NCBI RefSeq assembly: GCF_030227115.1
Contig: NZ_JASSUA010000003.1
Span: 248,001 to 312,000 of the forward strand
DNA length: 64,000 nt
Reading direction: 5' to 3'
From: Marinobacter sp. SS13-12
GTDB lineage: Bacteria > Pseudomonadota > Gammaproteobacteria > Pseudomonadales > Oleiphilaceae
The translations under genes and the position numbers were made by a program. The stretch's first letter is position 1; each line of letters begins with the position of its first letter. A model generated the notes under the pieces. That model made no database searches. It worked only from the letters and a program-made list of their open reading frames with translations, and had not been told where the DNA came from. Of the stretch, positions 20,306 through 29,391 are shown piece after piece.

Positions 20306-21477
20306 TGCCCCTGTTGTTTAAAGGGCAGATGCGTTCGGTTCCTCTGATTGGCCTGTTGGTGGTTGCACTGCTGGCCGGTTGCAGCACCACGGATACCTTT
20401 GAGCAGCCCAAGCCGGTGCCCGACATCTCCGCCACTGTCGAACTGGAAAGTGTGTGGACCATGGGTGTCGGTGAAGGCCACGACGACAAATTCCTTTATC
20501 TTGCGCCGCTGAATACTGGCGACATGCTCTACGCAGCATCGGCAGAGGGCGAGATCTGGGCGGTTGATCCGGAAAACGGAGCAGTCGCCTGGTATCAGGA
20601 TCTGGACGAGGATATCACTGCCGGAGTGGGCGGAGACCAGGGCAACCTTTACCTGGTCACCCGTGATGCGCAGCTGAAAGCCCTGTCGCGGCAGGATGGC
20701 ACCGAGCTGTGGGAGCAGCCGTTGCCCAACGAAGCGTTGGCTTCCCCGCAGTCGAACGGGCGCCTTGTGGTGGTCCAGACCATTGACGGCAAAGTGCTTG
20801 CTTTCAATACCAACGGTGGCGAAAAGGCCTGGCAATACGACAGCAATGTGCCGGTTCTGTCCATGAGGGCTGCCGCGTCACCACTGGTGGGTGCAGATCT
20901 GGTTCTGGCCTCACTGGCCAATGGCAAACTGATGGCGCTTTCTACCGAGTCCGGGCAACCGGTATGGCAGTATGAAGTAGGCCAGCCCCAGGGGCGTACC
21001 GAGCTGGAAAGGCTGGTGGATGTTGCCGGTGAGCCACTGATTCTGGAAAGTGCGGCCATGGTGGTGGGTTATCAGGGCAAGCTGGCCCTGGTTGACCTGC
21101 AAAGTGGTCAGGAGATATGGAGCCGGAAGGAATCCAGCCTGCAGTCGCCCATGATTGGTAACGGCAATATTTTTGTTGCCGGCGCCGATGGTGATATTAC
21201 CGCCTATCGTGGCTCTGATCGTCGGGAATTGTGGGTTCAGGACAGGTTATCCTGGCGCCAGCCTACCCAGCCGATCGTTTATGACGACTATCTGCTGGTT
21301 GGAGACTATGAAGGTTACATCCACATGCTGTCACTGGAGGATGGTAGCCTTCAGGGCCAGCTTGAGTTTGACGACGACGGTTTGCGGGTGCCTTTTCAGC
21401 GGCTGCAGAACGGGAACCTTCTGGTTTATGGCAATAGTGGTGAAATGTCTGTTCTTAAAATCCGGGAGCGCGACTGA
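20305..21477 (+). CDS. bamB: Outer-membrane assembly lipoprotein BamB
   Basis: BamB is the beta-propeller lipoprotein of the BAM complex that inserts outer-membrane proteins. The 390-residue precursor has a signal peptide with lipobox LLAGC (Cys near residue 26), and repeated PQQ-like blades (for example GEIWAVDPENGAVAWYQDL, KLMALSTESGQPVWQYEVG, KLALVDLQSGQEIWSRKE). It starts on the last base of yfgM, so translation is coupled, and is followed by der after 62 nt. Confidence 0.97.
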   Translation: MPLLFKGQMRSVPLIGLLVVALLAGCSTTDTFEQPKPVPDISATVELESVWTMGVGEGHDDKFLYLAPLNTGDMLYAASAEGEIWAVDPENGAVAWYQDLDEDITAGVGGDQGNLYLVTRDAQLKALSRQDGTELWEQPLPNEALASPQSNGRLVVVQTIDGKVLAFNTNGGEKAWQYDSNVPVLSMRAAASPLVGADLVLASLANGKLMALSTESGQPVWQYEVGQPQGRTELERLVDVAGEPLILESAAMVVGYQGKLALVDLQSGQEIWSRKESSLQSPMIGNGNIFVAGADGDITAYRGSDRRELWVQDRLSWRQPTQPIVYDDYLLVGDYEGYIHMLSLEDGSLQGQLEFDDDGLRVPFQRLQNGNLLVYGNSGEMSVLKIRERD

Positions 21478-21539
21478 GCGTTCCTTTCCGGCCATATCGC
21501 TGTGAAGCGCTGGCCCTGTTTACTGTGTAGCGAAAGATT

Positions 21540-22964
21540 ATGACCCCTGTAATTGCACTTGTCGGGCGTCCCAACGTTGGCAAGTCGACACTGTTTAACC
21601 AGATGACGCGTTCCCGGGATGCGCTTGTAGCGGATTTTCCCGGCCTGACCCGCGACCGTAAATACGGCGAGGGCAATTACGAGGACCAGCGGTTTATTGT
21701 CATTGATACCGGTGGTCTCACCGGCGGCGAGGAAGGCCTGGATGCGGAGATGGCCCGCCACTCCATGCAGGCGGTTGAAGAGGCCGACATCGTGCTGTTT
21801 CTGGTAGACGGCAAGGCCGGCCTGAACGGTGGTGACGAGCTGATTGCCGATCACCTTCGTAAAACCGGCAAGCAGGCGCACCTGGTGGTCAACAAGACCG
21901 ACGGTCAGGACCCGGACATTGCTGCCTCTGATTTCCATGGCCTTGGTTTCCAGTCTACCTTTCTGATCGCGGCTTCCCACAACCGTGGCATCCGTTCAAT
22001 GCTCGAGGAGCTGCTGCCCTCGGAAGAGGAGCGTGAAGCCCAGGACCGGGCAGATAAATACCCCGGGATCCGGATCGGGATTGTCGGTCGTCCGAATGTG
22101 GGCAAATCCACGCTGGTCAATCGTATGCTGGGTGAAGACCGGGTTGTGGTGTTCGACATGCCCGGCACCACCAGGGACAGCGTGTACATTCCTTACGAGC
22201 GGATGGACCATCAGTACACGCTCATCGATACCGCAGGTGTGCGCCGTCGCAAGAATGTCAGTGAAACGGTGGAGAAGTTTTCCATCATCAAGACGCTGCA
22301 GGCCATCGATGACGCCCACGTGGTTATTCTGGTGATCGATGCCCGGGAAGGGCTGGTGGACCAGGACCTGCACCTGATTGGCTTTGTGCTGGATGCGGGC
22401 CGCTCGCTGGTGATTGCCGTCAACAAGTGGGACGGCATGGACCCGGAAGACAAGGCGAAGGTAAAAGAGCAGGTTCAGCGCCGCCTGGATTTTCTCGACT
22501 ATGCCGACAAGCATTATATTTCTGCGCTTCACGGCTCTGGCGTTGGCGTGATGTACGACTCGGTCCACGCCTGCTACGAATCCGCGATGGCCAAGTGGCC
22601 AACGAACCGCCTCACTGCGATTCTTCAGGATGCGACCGCACAGCATCAGCCACCATTGGTGCAGGGACGCCGCATCAAGCTCCGTTATGCTCACCAGGGT
22701 GGTTCCAACCCTCCGGTTATCGTTGTGCACGGCAACCAGACGGATGCGTTACCGGGTGCCTACAAGCGCTATCTGGAGAACAGTTTCCGCAAGGTCCTGA
22801 AGGTAGTCGGCTCGCCCATCCGCTTTGAGTTCCGCTCCGGCGAGAACCCGTTTGCCAACAAGGTGAGTCGGTTGACGCCCCGCCAGAAGGTCAAGCAGGA
22901 TAATGACATCAAGAAAGGCCGGCCGGTAAAGAAGAAAGCGAGAATGAAGAGCAAGAAACGCTAG
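21540..22964 (+). CDS. der: Ribosome-assembly GTPase Der (EngA)
   Basis: Der is an essential GTPase for 50S subunit maturation with two tandem G domains and a KH-like domain. Both P-loops are present ([14 protein letters not shown] near residue 8 and [14 protein letters not shown] near residue 183), as are the G3/G4 motifs (DTGGL, NKTDG; DTAGV, NKWDG). The KH-like domain runs from about residue 360, and the basic tail ([17 protein letters not shown]) is typical. The 474 residues fit the family. It converges on pta with a 24-nt gap and no strong terminator. Confidence 0.98.
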   Translation: MTPVIALVGRPNVGKSTLFNQMTRSRDALVADFPGLTRDRKYGEGNYEDQRFIVIDTGGLTGGEEGLDAEMARHSMQAVEEADIVLFLVDGKAGLNGGDELIADHLRKTGKQAHLVVNKTDGQDPDIAASDFHGLGFQSTFLIAASHNRGIRSMLEELLPSEEEREAQDRADKYPGIRIGIVGRPNVGKSTLVNRMLGEDRVVVFDMPGTTRDSVYIPYERMDHQYTLIDTAGVRRRKNVSETVEKFSIIKTLQAIDDAHVVILVIDAREGLVDQDLHLIGFVLDAGRSLVIAVNKWDGMDPEDKAKVKEQVQRRLDFLDYADKHYISALHGSGVGVMYDSVHACYESAMAKWPTNRLTAILQDATAQHQPPLVQGRRIKLRYAHQGGSNPPVIVVHGNQTDALPGAYKRYLENSFRKVLKVVGSPIRFEFRSGENPFANKVSRLTPRQKVKQDNDIKKGRPVKKKARMKSKKR

Positions 22965-22988
22965 GCCTGCCAGGGCAGGGCTGACCCG

Positions 22989-25142
22989 TCAGATCAACCC
23001 AGCATCCTCTACCTGTTTGGCCTGTACCGCGGTGAGAGCAATGGTAAAGACAATGTCTTCCACCAGCGCGCCCCGGGAAAGGTCATTCACCGGTTTTCTC
23101 AGGCCCTGAAGCATGGGGCCGATACTCACCACATTAGCGCTACGCTGAACGGCCTTGTAGGTTGTGTTGCCGGTGTTCAGATCCGGAAAGATAAACACCG
23201 TGGCCTTACCGGCGACCTTGCTGTTCGGCGCCTTGCTTTTGGCAACGCTCTCTATGGCCGCGGCATCGTATTGCAGGGGGCCGTCAATCAGCAGGTCAGG
23301 GCGCCTTTCCCGGGCAATCCGGGTGGCTTCGCGCACCTTTTCCACGTCCTTGCCACTGCCGGATTCTCCGGTGCTGTAACTGATCATGGCCACCACCGGC
23401 TCAATACCGAAGGCTTCCGCTGAACCGGCACTCTGGATCGCGATATCGGCCAGTTCCTCGGCGTTCGGGTCGGGGTTAATGGCGCAATCCCCATAGACGA
23501 CAACCTGCTGCGGCAGCAGCATGAAGAACACCGACGAGACCACCTTGGCGTGGTCGTGGGTCTTGATCAGCTGCATGGCCGGGCGCACGGTGTTGGCGGT
23601 GGTGTGCACGGCCCCGGATACCAGGCCATCAGCCTTGTCTTCAGCCACCATCATGGTTCCGAGAACCACATTGTCTTCCAGCATTGCTTCGGCCATATCG
23701 GGCGCCAGGCCCTTGTGTTGTCGAAGCTTTACCATGGGGTCGATGTAGTCTTTGCGGACCTCGGCAGGATCGATGACTTCCATGTCGTCGGGCAGTTCCA
23801 GCCCCTGGGATCGGGCGACATTGGCGATATCATTACGGTCGCCCAGCATGATGCAGTGGGCCAGTTTACGCTGGTGGCAGATAATTGCGGCCTGAACCGT
23901 ACGCGGTTCATTGCCCTCAGGCAGCACGATGCGCTTGGCCGCGGCCCTGGCACGTTCCGACAGCAGGTAACGGAAAGCCGGTGGCGATAACCGGCTCTGG
24001 CGTTCGACCTTCAGGTGCTCCCTGAGCCACTCGGCGTCGATCCGGGTTGCAACGGCTTCCATGGCCTTTTCTATCCGGTCCGGGTCATCCACCGGGATCG
24101 CAGGGGAGAGGTTGGCCAGCCGGTGAGCGGTTTCATAGGTATTGGTTTCGGCTCTCATGACCGGAAGCCCGGTTTCCAGTGCACGGCGGCAGAGATCCAC
24201 CACCCTGTCGTCGGGCATCAGTCCGCCGGTGAGCATTATGCCGGCCAGTGGCACGCCATTGAGTGCAGCTACCGCCGTGGTCACTATGATGTCTTCCCGA
24301 TCTCCCGGTGTAACCATGAGGGTTCCCGGTCTCAGGGTATCCACCATATTGCGGATGGTACGGGCACTGACGGTGACCTTCTGGACCCGACGAGTGTGCA
24401 TCTCCCCTTCGTGGAGCACTTCTGAATCCATTTCACGGACAATGTCTGATACCCGCGACGCCAGAAGTTCCGGCTGCCAGGGAATGACTGCCAGCAGCCG
24501 GTAACGGCCTTCGCTGAAGACCTTGCAGGCCTTGCCGTAATCAACCGTTTCGTCGGAGGCCCGGGAATTTACCCGCGGAGTAAACTCTGATTTGTCAGGT
24601 TCTCCGACTTTGTTGAGCACAACGCCGATCACCTCCGGGTCGGAGGGGCTGGAGAACAGTCGGGCGTAAAAATCCAGTTCTTCGTCCAGGGTTTTCGGAT
24701 CCGTCTGCCCGGGGGTGCTTACCAGAACAACTTCGGAACCCAGGTTGCGGGCGACTTCCACATTCAGCCTGGCGATATAGGCTTCGGAGCGATCTGGCAC
24801 CAGGCCTTCAATGATGACCACATCAACCGTCTTTGCTACTTTCTGGTACTCGCCAACGATCGTTTCCAGCAATTGGTCGGCCTTGCCGGTGTTGAGAAGG
24901 TTCTGCGCCGTCTTCAGACCCATGGGCTCGGGAGGCTCCAGATGGCTACGGGCCCGAACGAATGCTACGGACGTGTCTTCACCGCGGTTATGATGGGCCT
25001 CGCCCTCATGGACTGACTGAGAAAACGGCTTATAGAACCCCACGCTGACGCCCACCCGTTCAAGGGCGCGGAGCAGCCCCAGGCAGACGGAGGTCAGCCC
25101 GGAATTCAGGGAGGTTGGCGCAATATAGAGGTTCTTTGCCAT
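22989..25142 (-). CDS. pta: Phosphate acetyltransferase (long, multidomain Pta)
   Basis: Pta interconverts acetyl-CoA and acetyl phosphate. The 717-residue enzyme has the three domains of the long form: an N-terminal P-loop-like domain with the relaxed motif IAPTSLNSGLTSVCLGLLRA, a central DRTGG domain (about 215-350), and the C-terminal catalytic PTA_PTB domain from about residue 390 (IVLPEGNEPRTVQAA, then ADGLVSGAVHTTANTVRPAM and MISYSTGESGSGKDVEKVRE). It follows ackA by 26 nt on the same strand. An AGGAAG site precedes the ATG. It makes or uses acetyl phosphate with AckA. Confidence 0.97.
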   Translation of the reverse strand: MAKNLYIAPTSLNSGLTSVCLGLLRALERVGVSVGFYKPFSQSVHEGEAHHNRGEDTSVAFVRARSHLEPPEPMGLKTAQNLLNTGKADQLLETIVGEYQKVAKTVDVVIIEGLVPDRSEAYIARLNVEVARNLGSEVVLVSTPGQTDPKTLDEELDFYARLFSSPSDPEVIGVVLNKVGEPDKSEFTPRVNSRASDETVDYGKACKVFSEGRYRLLAVIPWQPELLASRVSDIVREMDSEVLHEGEMHTRRVQKVTVSARTIRNMVDTLRPGTLMVTPGDREDIIVTTAVAALNGVPLAGIMLTGGLMPDDRVVDLCRRALETGLPVMRAETNTYETAHRLANLSPAIPVDDPDRIEKAMEAVATRIDAEWLREHLKVERQSRLSPPAFRYLLSERARAAAKRIVLPEGNEPRTVQAAIICHQRKLAHCIMLGDRNDIANVARSQGLELPDDMEVIDPAEVRKDYIDPMVKLRQHKGLAPDMAEAMLEDNVVLGTMMVAEDKADGLVSGAVHTTANTVRPAMQLIKTHDHAKVVSSVFFMLLPQQVVVYGDCAINPDPNAEELADIAIQSAGSAEAFGIEPVVAMISYSTGESGSGKDVEKVREATRIARERRPDLLIDGPLQYDAAAIESVAKSKAPNSKVAGKATVFIFPDLNTGNTTYKAVQRSANVVSIGPMLQGLRKPVNDLSRGALVEDIVFTIALTAVQAKQVEDAGLI

Positions 25143-25168
25143 GGAGGGCTTCCTGCGTTGATCCTTGG

Positions 25169-26365
25169 TTAGCCAGGTATACCGGGCCTGGCGGAGGCCA
25201 GAGCTTCCCTGGCAATCACCAGTTCTTCGTTGGTGGGAATGACCAGAACACGGAAGCGGCTGTCTGCGCCCTCGATCTGGCCATCGCTGATGCTGCCGTG
25301 ATGGTTATTCAACTCGTCGTCAATGGTGAATCCGAACAGGCTCAGGTGCGCCAGTGTTTTTTCTCGCACCAGGCTGCTGTTTTCGCCAATGCCACCGGTG
25401 AAAACAAGAGCGTCGAGGCGGTTCAGGGAGGCCATCATGGCGCCTATATAGCGGGCGAGCCGGAAGCAGAAAACGTCAATGGCTGTCTGCGATGGTTCAT
25501 GGCCGTGATCGGCCAGCTCGCACAGTGAGCGCATGTCGTTGGTCTGGCCCGACAGCCCCAGCAGGCCGCTTTCGTTATTAAGAAGGCGGTGAACCTCCCG
25601 GGAGTCCACACCCTTCTGGGCAAGGAAATCAAACAGGCCCGGGTCCACATCACCACTGCGAGTGCCCATTACAAGACCTTCCAGCGGCGTCAGCCCCATA
25701 CTGGTATCAACACTGTTACCGTCACGAATGGCGGTAATGCTGCAGCCATTGCCCAGGTGGGCCGAAATAATGGAGGTAGTGGCGGGTGTTTTGCCCAGAA
25801 TCCGGGCGGCTTCATTCGCCATAAACTGATGGCTGGTGCCGTGGAAGCCGTAACGCCGAACGCCCCAGTCTTTGTATAACCGCAGCGGAACCGCATAAAG
25901 ATAGGCTTTGCGGGGCAGGGTCTGGTGGAAGGCGGTATCGAATACGGCCACCTGGGGTGTGCTCGGGAAAAGGGCCGTAGTCGCCTCGATTCCCGTCAGG
26001 TTAACGGGGTTGTGGAGCGGTGCCAGGCTTGCACAGTCTTTGATGGCGTCCAGTACGTCTTCATTGATGAGCGCGGCTTCGCGAAAGGTTTCGCCGCCAT
26101 GGACAACGCGGTGCCCGATGGCCGCAGGTGCGTCATCCAGCAGTCCACTGTCCTGCAACACGGTCACCAGAGCGTTCAGCGCGTCCTGGTGGCCGGCACC
26201 GGCTGGGAGCTCAATCCGTTCGGGGCGGCCTTTCACCGTGGCGAAGCCATCGTCTTTGCCGAGCCGTTCAGCGAGACCGCTGGCTAACTTGTTCAGCTGT
26301 CCGTCAAACAGGGCAATTTTGAGCGACGAACTGCCACAATTGACGACAAGTATCGTTCCTTCCAT
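25169..26365 (-). CDS. ackA: Acetate kinase
   Basis: AckA interconverts acetate/ATP and acetyl phosphate/ADP. The 398 residues match the family; ASKHA motifs are visible: ILVVNCGSSSLKIALFD at the N-terminus, HRVVHGGETF, YGFHGTSHQFM, AHLGNGCSITAI and VFTGGIGENSSLVRE. It is transcribed with pta. Only 27 nt separate it from the stop of the upstream GGDEF-EAL gene, so its promoter is either inside that gene or shared with it. The ribosome-binding site (ACGGATGG) is modest. Confidence 0.98.
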   Translation of the reverse strand: MEGTILVVNCGSSSLKIALFDGQLNKLASGLAERLGKDDGFATVKGRPERIELPAGAGHQDALNALVTVLQDSGLLDDAPAAIGHRVVHGGETFREAALINEDVLDAIKDCASLAPLHNPVNLTGIEATTALFPSTPQVAVFDTAFHQTLPRKAYLYAVPLRLYKDWGVRRYGFHGTSHQFMANEAARILGKTPATTSIISAHLGNGCSITAIRDGNSVDTSMGLTPLEGLVMGTRSGDVDPGLFDFLAQKGVDSREVHRLLNNESGLLGLSGQTNDMRSLCELADHGHEPSQTAIDVFCFRLARYIGAMMASLNRLDALVFTGGIGENSSLVREKTLAHLSLFGFTIDDELNNHHGSISDGQIEGADSRFRVLVIPTNEELVIAREALASARPGIPG

Positions 26366-26392
26366 GATCCATCCGTTTTAATCAGTGGCTTT

Positions 26393-28807
26393 TCAGCGGA
26401 CGCGATGGTTGGTTCTGAGCCAATCCCGGAATTCACCTTCCGGCAAGGGGCGGCTGTAGAAGTAGCCCTGGGAGAAGTCGCAGCCCTCCCGCTGGAGGAA
26501 GTGGGTCTGTGCCTCCTCCTCGACGCCTTCGGCAATCACCCTCAGGCCAAGGCTGTGGGCCATATTGATGATGGCTTTGACGAGGGCCGCATCGTCCTGC
26601 TCTTTCATGACATCCTGAACAAAGGATTTGTCTATTTTCAGGGTATCAAAGGGATAGCTCTTCAGGTAGCTGAGCGCAGAATAGCCGGTACCAAAATCAT
26701 CCACTGAGAGACGGATGCCGGACTGGTCGAGCTGTCGCAGTATATCGGCTGTTTCGATGGTGTTGTCCAGAATCAGGCGTTCTGTAATCTCCAGTTCCAG
26801 TTGCTGGGGCTCCAGCCCGCTGCTGTCCAGAGCATTCATCACGGCATAGATAAAACCTGGATCCCTGAACTGGCGGGGAGAAACGTTCACCGATATGCCG
26901 ATGCTGGTGCCGGTGGACTCTTTCCAGCGCATGGCTGCCAGGCAGGCTTCCTGCAGTACCCATTCGCCGATGGGTGTAATCAGACCGGTTTCTTCCGCCA
27001 GGGGGATAAAACGGTCCGGCATGACCATTCCCAGGCCAGGGCTGTTCCAGCGCAGAAGTGCCTCCGCCGAGCAGAGTTCGCCGGAATCGGTACGAACGAT
27101 TGGCTGGTAGTAGAGTTCGAATTCGTTCTGTTCCAGCGCACGACGCATCAGCGATTCCATCTGCAACCGCTCGTGAGACACTTCGGTCATCTCCGGGGCA
27201 AAGTGTGCGTAGGCGCTCTTGCCCTTGTGCTTGGCCTGGTACATGGCGGCATCGGCATGCTGAAGCAGGGTGCCGCTGTTGTCTGAGTCATTGGGGAAGA
27301 TGGCGATGCCAATACTGGTGGTAACAAAGACTTCCTGTCCGTTGAGCAGGTAGGGAGGGGCGAACGTCTTGAGGATACGCTCTGCTACCTGAGAGGTGGC
27401 TTCAGGCCCGGTCAGGCCTGGCAGTATCACCAGGAATTCGTCGCCGCCGAGTCTGGCAACGGTGCTGGTGCCGCGCAGGCAGCTTGAGATACGGCGGGCT
27501 GCTTCAATCAACAGGTTATCGCCGGCGTCGTGTCCGAGGGTGTCGTTGATATGTTTGAAGTTGTCCAGATCAAGAAACATGACGCCGACGAGTGAGCTTT
27601 CCCGTCGTGCCTGTGCCAGCGCCAGCTTGAGGCGGTCAAGCGCCAGCATGCGGTTCGGAAGCCCGGTGAGGATGTCGTAGTTTGCCTGCCGCAGGAGCTG
27701 TTGTTCGTAGCGTTTGCGGATGCTGATGTCCTCGCCGAGGATAAGGTACCCGGTTGCCTCTGATTTGGAATTCTTGATGGGAGTGACGATCAGTTGTTCC
27801 CAGAAGCGTTCACCGTTCCTGCGAACGCTGTTTATCTCACCCTGCCAGACGCCGACACGCTGAACCTGGAGGCGGATCGATTGCCACAGCTGCCGGTTCT
27901 CGCGATGGGCGTGGGCCTCCTCGGAAAGCACGCCGGGGTGTTTGCCGATGATGGCTTCGGCATCATAACCGGTAAGCTGAGTGAACTTCTGGTTCGCAAA
28001 CTCAATGCGCCACTGGCGGTCGCAAATGAGCACTGACGATGGGCTTTGCTCAATGGCCTTGGAGAATTTGCGGATTTCCTCGGCATCCCGCTCCTGGCGC
28101 TCAAGGTCGTCGTTGAGACGTTCCCGCATCTGGTTAATGGCGTCGGTGACCTGGGCGAGCTCGTCGTGACGGTTCAACGACGTATCCGGTCGGTCCAGTT
28201 GCAGGGGCCGGGAGAGATTATTGAGAGAGAAATTGCGGGCGTAGTTGGCCATGGTGCTGAGGTGCCGGGTTACAAAGTACTGGAATATCCAGATGATGAG
28301 TATCGACACAAAGAAGGTTTTGAAAAACTGGGTCGTCAGTACGACGACAACCTTTCGCCGCATGTCGGAATACACCCGTCTGAGATCGGCAGTAACGGTG
28401 AGTTGCCCGAGGGTGAACATGTCATCGCCCTGATGGGTCAGGTCGAAGGTATGCGTGGTGGTTGTTGCCTCACGGGGGATATCACCCATGACCAGTTCCG
28501 AGTCCGGTTCGATCTTCAGCCGCAGATGAACGATGTCCGGAAGGCTGAGTATGCCTTCAAGCTGGGTTTGCAGCAGTTTCTGGTCCAGCGCCCAGAGGCT
28601 TCGGGCAAGGCTGGAGGTATAACCGGTTTCAATCACCTTCATCCGCCGGTCAATCTGGGACAGGTCCTTGCGATAGTCGGAATAGATCTGGGCCGCTGAA
28701 GAAATCAGCGTGAACAGGGAACTGAAGAGCAGGATGTACGCAAGCAGCCGGAAGGACAGCGGGGACCCGGTTCTAAATCGTTGCAGGCGAGTCAAAAGTT
28801 TCTGCAT
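26393..28807 (-). CDS. Membrane-bound PAS-GGDEF-EAL cyclic-di-GMP enzyme
   Basis: This 804-residue protein should make and/or break c-di-GMP. Domains in order: membrane helix 1 (LLAYILLFSSLFTLISSAAQ, 21-40), a periplasmic sensor of about 110 residues, helix 2 (about 155-175), a HAMP-like segment to about 235, a PAS domain (about 250-370), GGDEF (about 375-535, intact GGDEF in RLGGDEFLVILPG) and EAL (about 550-795). The EAL catalytic motifs EALLRW, EITERL, DDFGTGYSALSYLKS, KIDKSF, AEGVE and QGY are intact. The inhibitory RxxD site before GGDEF reads RGTS, so product feedback on the cyclase is probably absent. It lies directly upstream of ackA-pta on the same strand. Which activity dominates cannot be told. 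Confidence 0.93.
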   Translation of the reverse strand: MQKLLTRLQRFRTGSPLSFRLLAYILLFSSLFTLISSAAQIYSDYRKDLSQIDRRMKVIETGYTSSLARSLWALDQKLLQTQLEGILSLPDIVHLRLKIEPDSELVMGDIPREATTTTHTFDLTHQGDDMFTLGQLTVTADLRRVYSDMRRKVVVVLTTQFFKTFFVSILIIWIFQYFVTRHLSTMANYARNFSLNNLSRPLQLDRPDTSLNRHDELAQVTDAINQMRERLNDDLERQERDAEEIRKFSKAIEQSPSSVLICDRQWRIEFANQKFTQLTGYDAEAIIGKHPGVLSEEAHAHRENRQLWQSIRLQVQRVGVWQGEINSVRRNGERFWEQLIVTPIKNSKSEATGYLILGEDISIRKRYEQQLLRQANYDILTGLPNRMLALDRLKLALAQARRESSLVGVMFLDLDNFKHINDTLGHDAGDNLLIEAARRISSCLRGTSTVARLGGDEFLVILPGLTGPEATSQVAERILKTFAPPYLLNGQEVFVTTSIGIAIFPNDSDNSGTLLQHADAAMYQAKHKGKSAYAHFAPEMTEVSHERLQMESLMRRALEQNEFELYYQPIVRTDSGELCSAEALLRWNSPGLGMVMPDRFIPLAEETGLITPIGEWVLQEACLAAMRWKESTGTSIGISVNVSPRQFRDPGFIYAVMNALDSSGLEPQQLELEITERLILDNTIETADILRQLDQSGIRLSVDDFGTGYSALSYLKSYPFDTLKIDKSFVQDVMKEQDDAALVKAIINMAHSLGLRVIAEGVEEEAQTHFLQREGCDFSQGYFYSRPLPEGEFRDWLRTNHRVR

Positions 28808-28970
28808 GTCCTATACTTCGGCCGCCCTCGGGAGGTTTGGTTACGAATGGTCAGGCTATGTTCACAGGACTATAGCAGTAGTTTCTCGCAAATGCCTTGC
28901 AAATACAGGAAAAATCGGGAGAAATGTGTCGCGGTTCAGGGTTTTGGCAACCTTGCCGACGATGGTGCCA

Positions 28971-29012
28971 TTGACTCAGATCAATATGCTGTCGGGGAGG
29001 CGAGCGTAATCT
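28971..29012 (+). promoter_or_regulatory. FNR/ANR-type box and promoter of the CcoM-like gene
   Basis: TTGACTCAGATCAA at 28971-28984 fits TTGAY-N4-ATCAA, the site used by ANR and FNR. A class II layout would put the transcription start near 29019 and the -10 at about 29005-29012, where CGTAATCT offers a CGTAAT or TAATCT hexamer. The small membrane protein starts 30 nt later with a strong GGAGGA. The rest of 28808-29049 shows no other feature I can support. Confidence 0.6.
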
Positions 29013-29049
29013 GGGCGCAGTTAATCAGGATCGTCCGGAGGATGTGGCT

Positions 29050-29211
29050 ATGTATACCGATGCAGTTGTTATTGCAGGCATTGTAACCGTTTTACTGATG
29101 GTTGGATTTTTTGTCGGTGTGGGGATTTTTGTATTCAAGGATTCAAAGCATCAGCTCGGAGACCATGGCAGGCACTCTGAAGCACCAACGCAGAAAGCTC
29201 ACAAGCAGTAA
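29050..29211 (+). CDS. ccoM: Small single-helix membrane protein, probable CcoM (cbb3 oxidase subunit)
   Basis: A 53-codon frame, too short for usual ORF cut-offs, begins MYTDAVVIAGIVTVLLMVGF, has one clear membrane helix (residues 5-29), then FKDSK and a hydrophilic His/Gln-rich tail. GGAGGA at 29037-29042 sits 7 nt before the ATG, an ideal ribosome-binding site. The pattern xDxVVIAG..TV.LMV.FF.G.GIF...KD resembles, from memory, CcoM, the orphan single-helix subunit of Pseudomonas cbb3 cytochrome oxidase. The upstream FNR/ANR-like box fits a microaerobic oxidase subunit. Coding status is well supported; the CcoM identity is not proven. Confidence 0.65.
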   Translation: MYTDAVVIAGIVTVLLMVGFFVGVGIFVFKDSKHQLGDHGRHSEAPTQKAHKQ

Positions 29212-29228
29212 CGGGCAAGAGAAGAAAT

Positions 29229-29304
29229 TGGCGTCCCCTAGGGGGTTCGAACCCCTGTTGCCGCCGTGAAAGGGCGGAGTCCTAGGCCACTAGACGAAGG
29301 GGAC
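29229..29304 (-). tRNA. tRNA-Glu (anticodon TTC)
   Basis: Read on the minus strand, GTCCCCTTCGTCTAGTGGCC opens a 76-nt cloverleaf nearly identical to E. coli tRNA-Glu. The anticodon loop is CTTTCAC (anticodon TTC) between CCGCC and GGCGG, the T arm is AGGGG-TTCGAAC-CCCCT, and the end GGGGACGCCA includes an encoded CCA. It decodes GAA and GAG and is also the substrate for tetrapyrrole synthesis. Confidence 0.97.
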
Positions 29305-29342
29305 GCATCGCTTCAAAACCTTGCCTCGTCGAGGTGGCGCGT

Positions 29343-29371
29343 ATATTAAGTAAGGAGTTGCGGGCTGTCAA
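29343..29371 (-). promoter_or_regulatory. Promoter of tRNA-Glu
   Basis: On the minus strand a perfect TTGACA (29366-29371) and TAATAT (29343-29348) are 17 nt apart. The predicted start is about 30 nt before the tRNA 5' end. Confidence 0.7.
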
Positions 29372-29391
29372 ACAGTTTTCTGAAAAAACCT

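Noticed and set aside
22965..22988. Possible terminator between der and pta
   Set aside because: CCTGC/GCAGG gives only a 5-bp stem and there is no T run; too weak to call.
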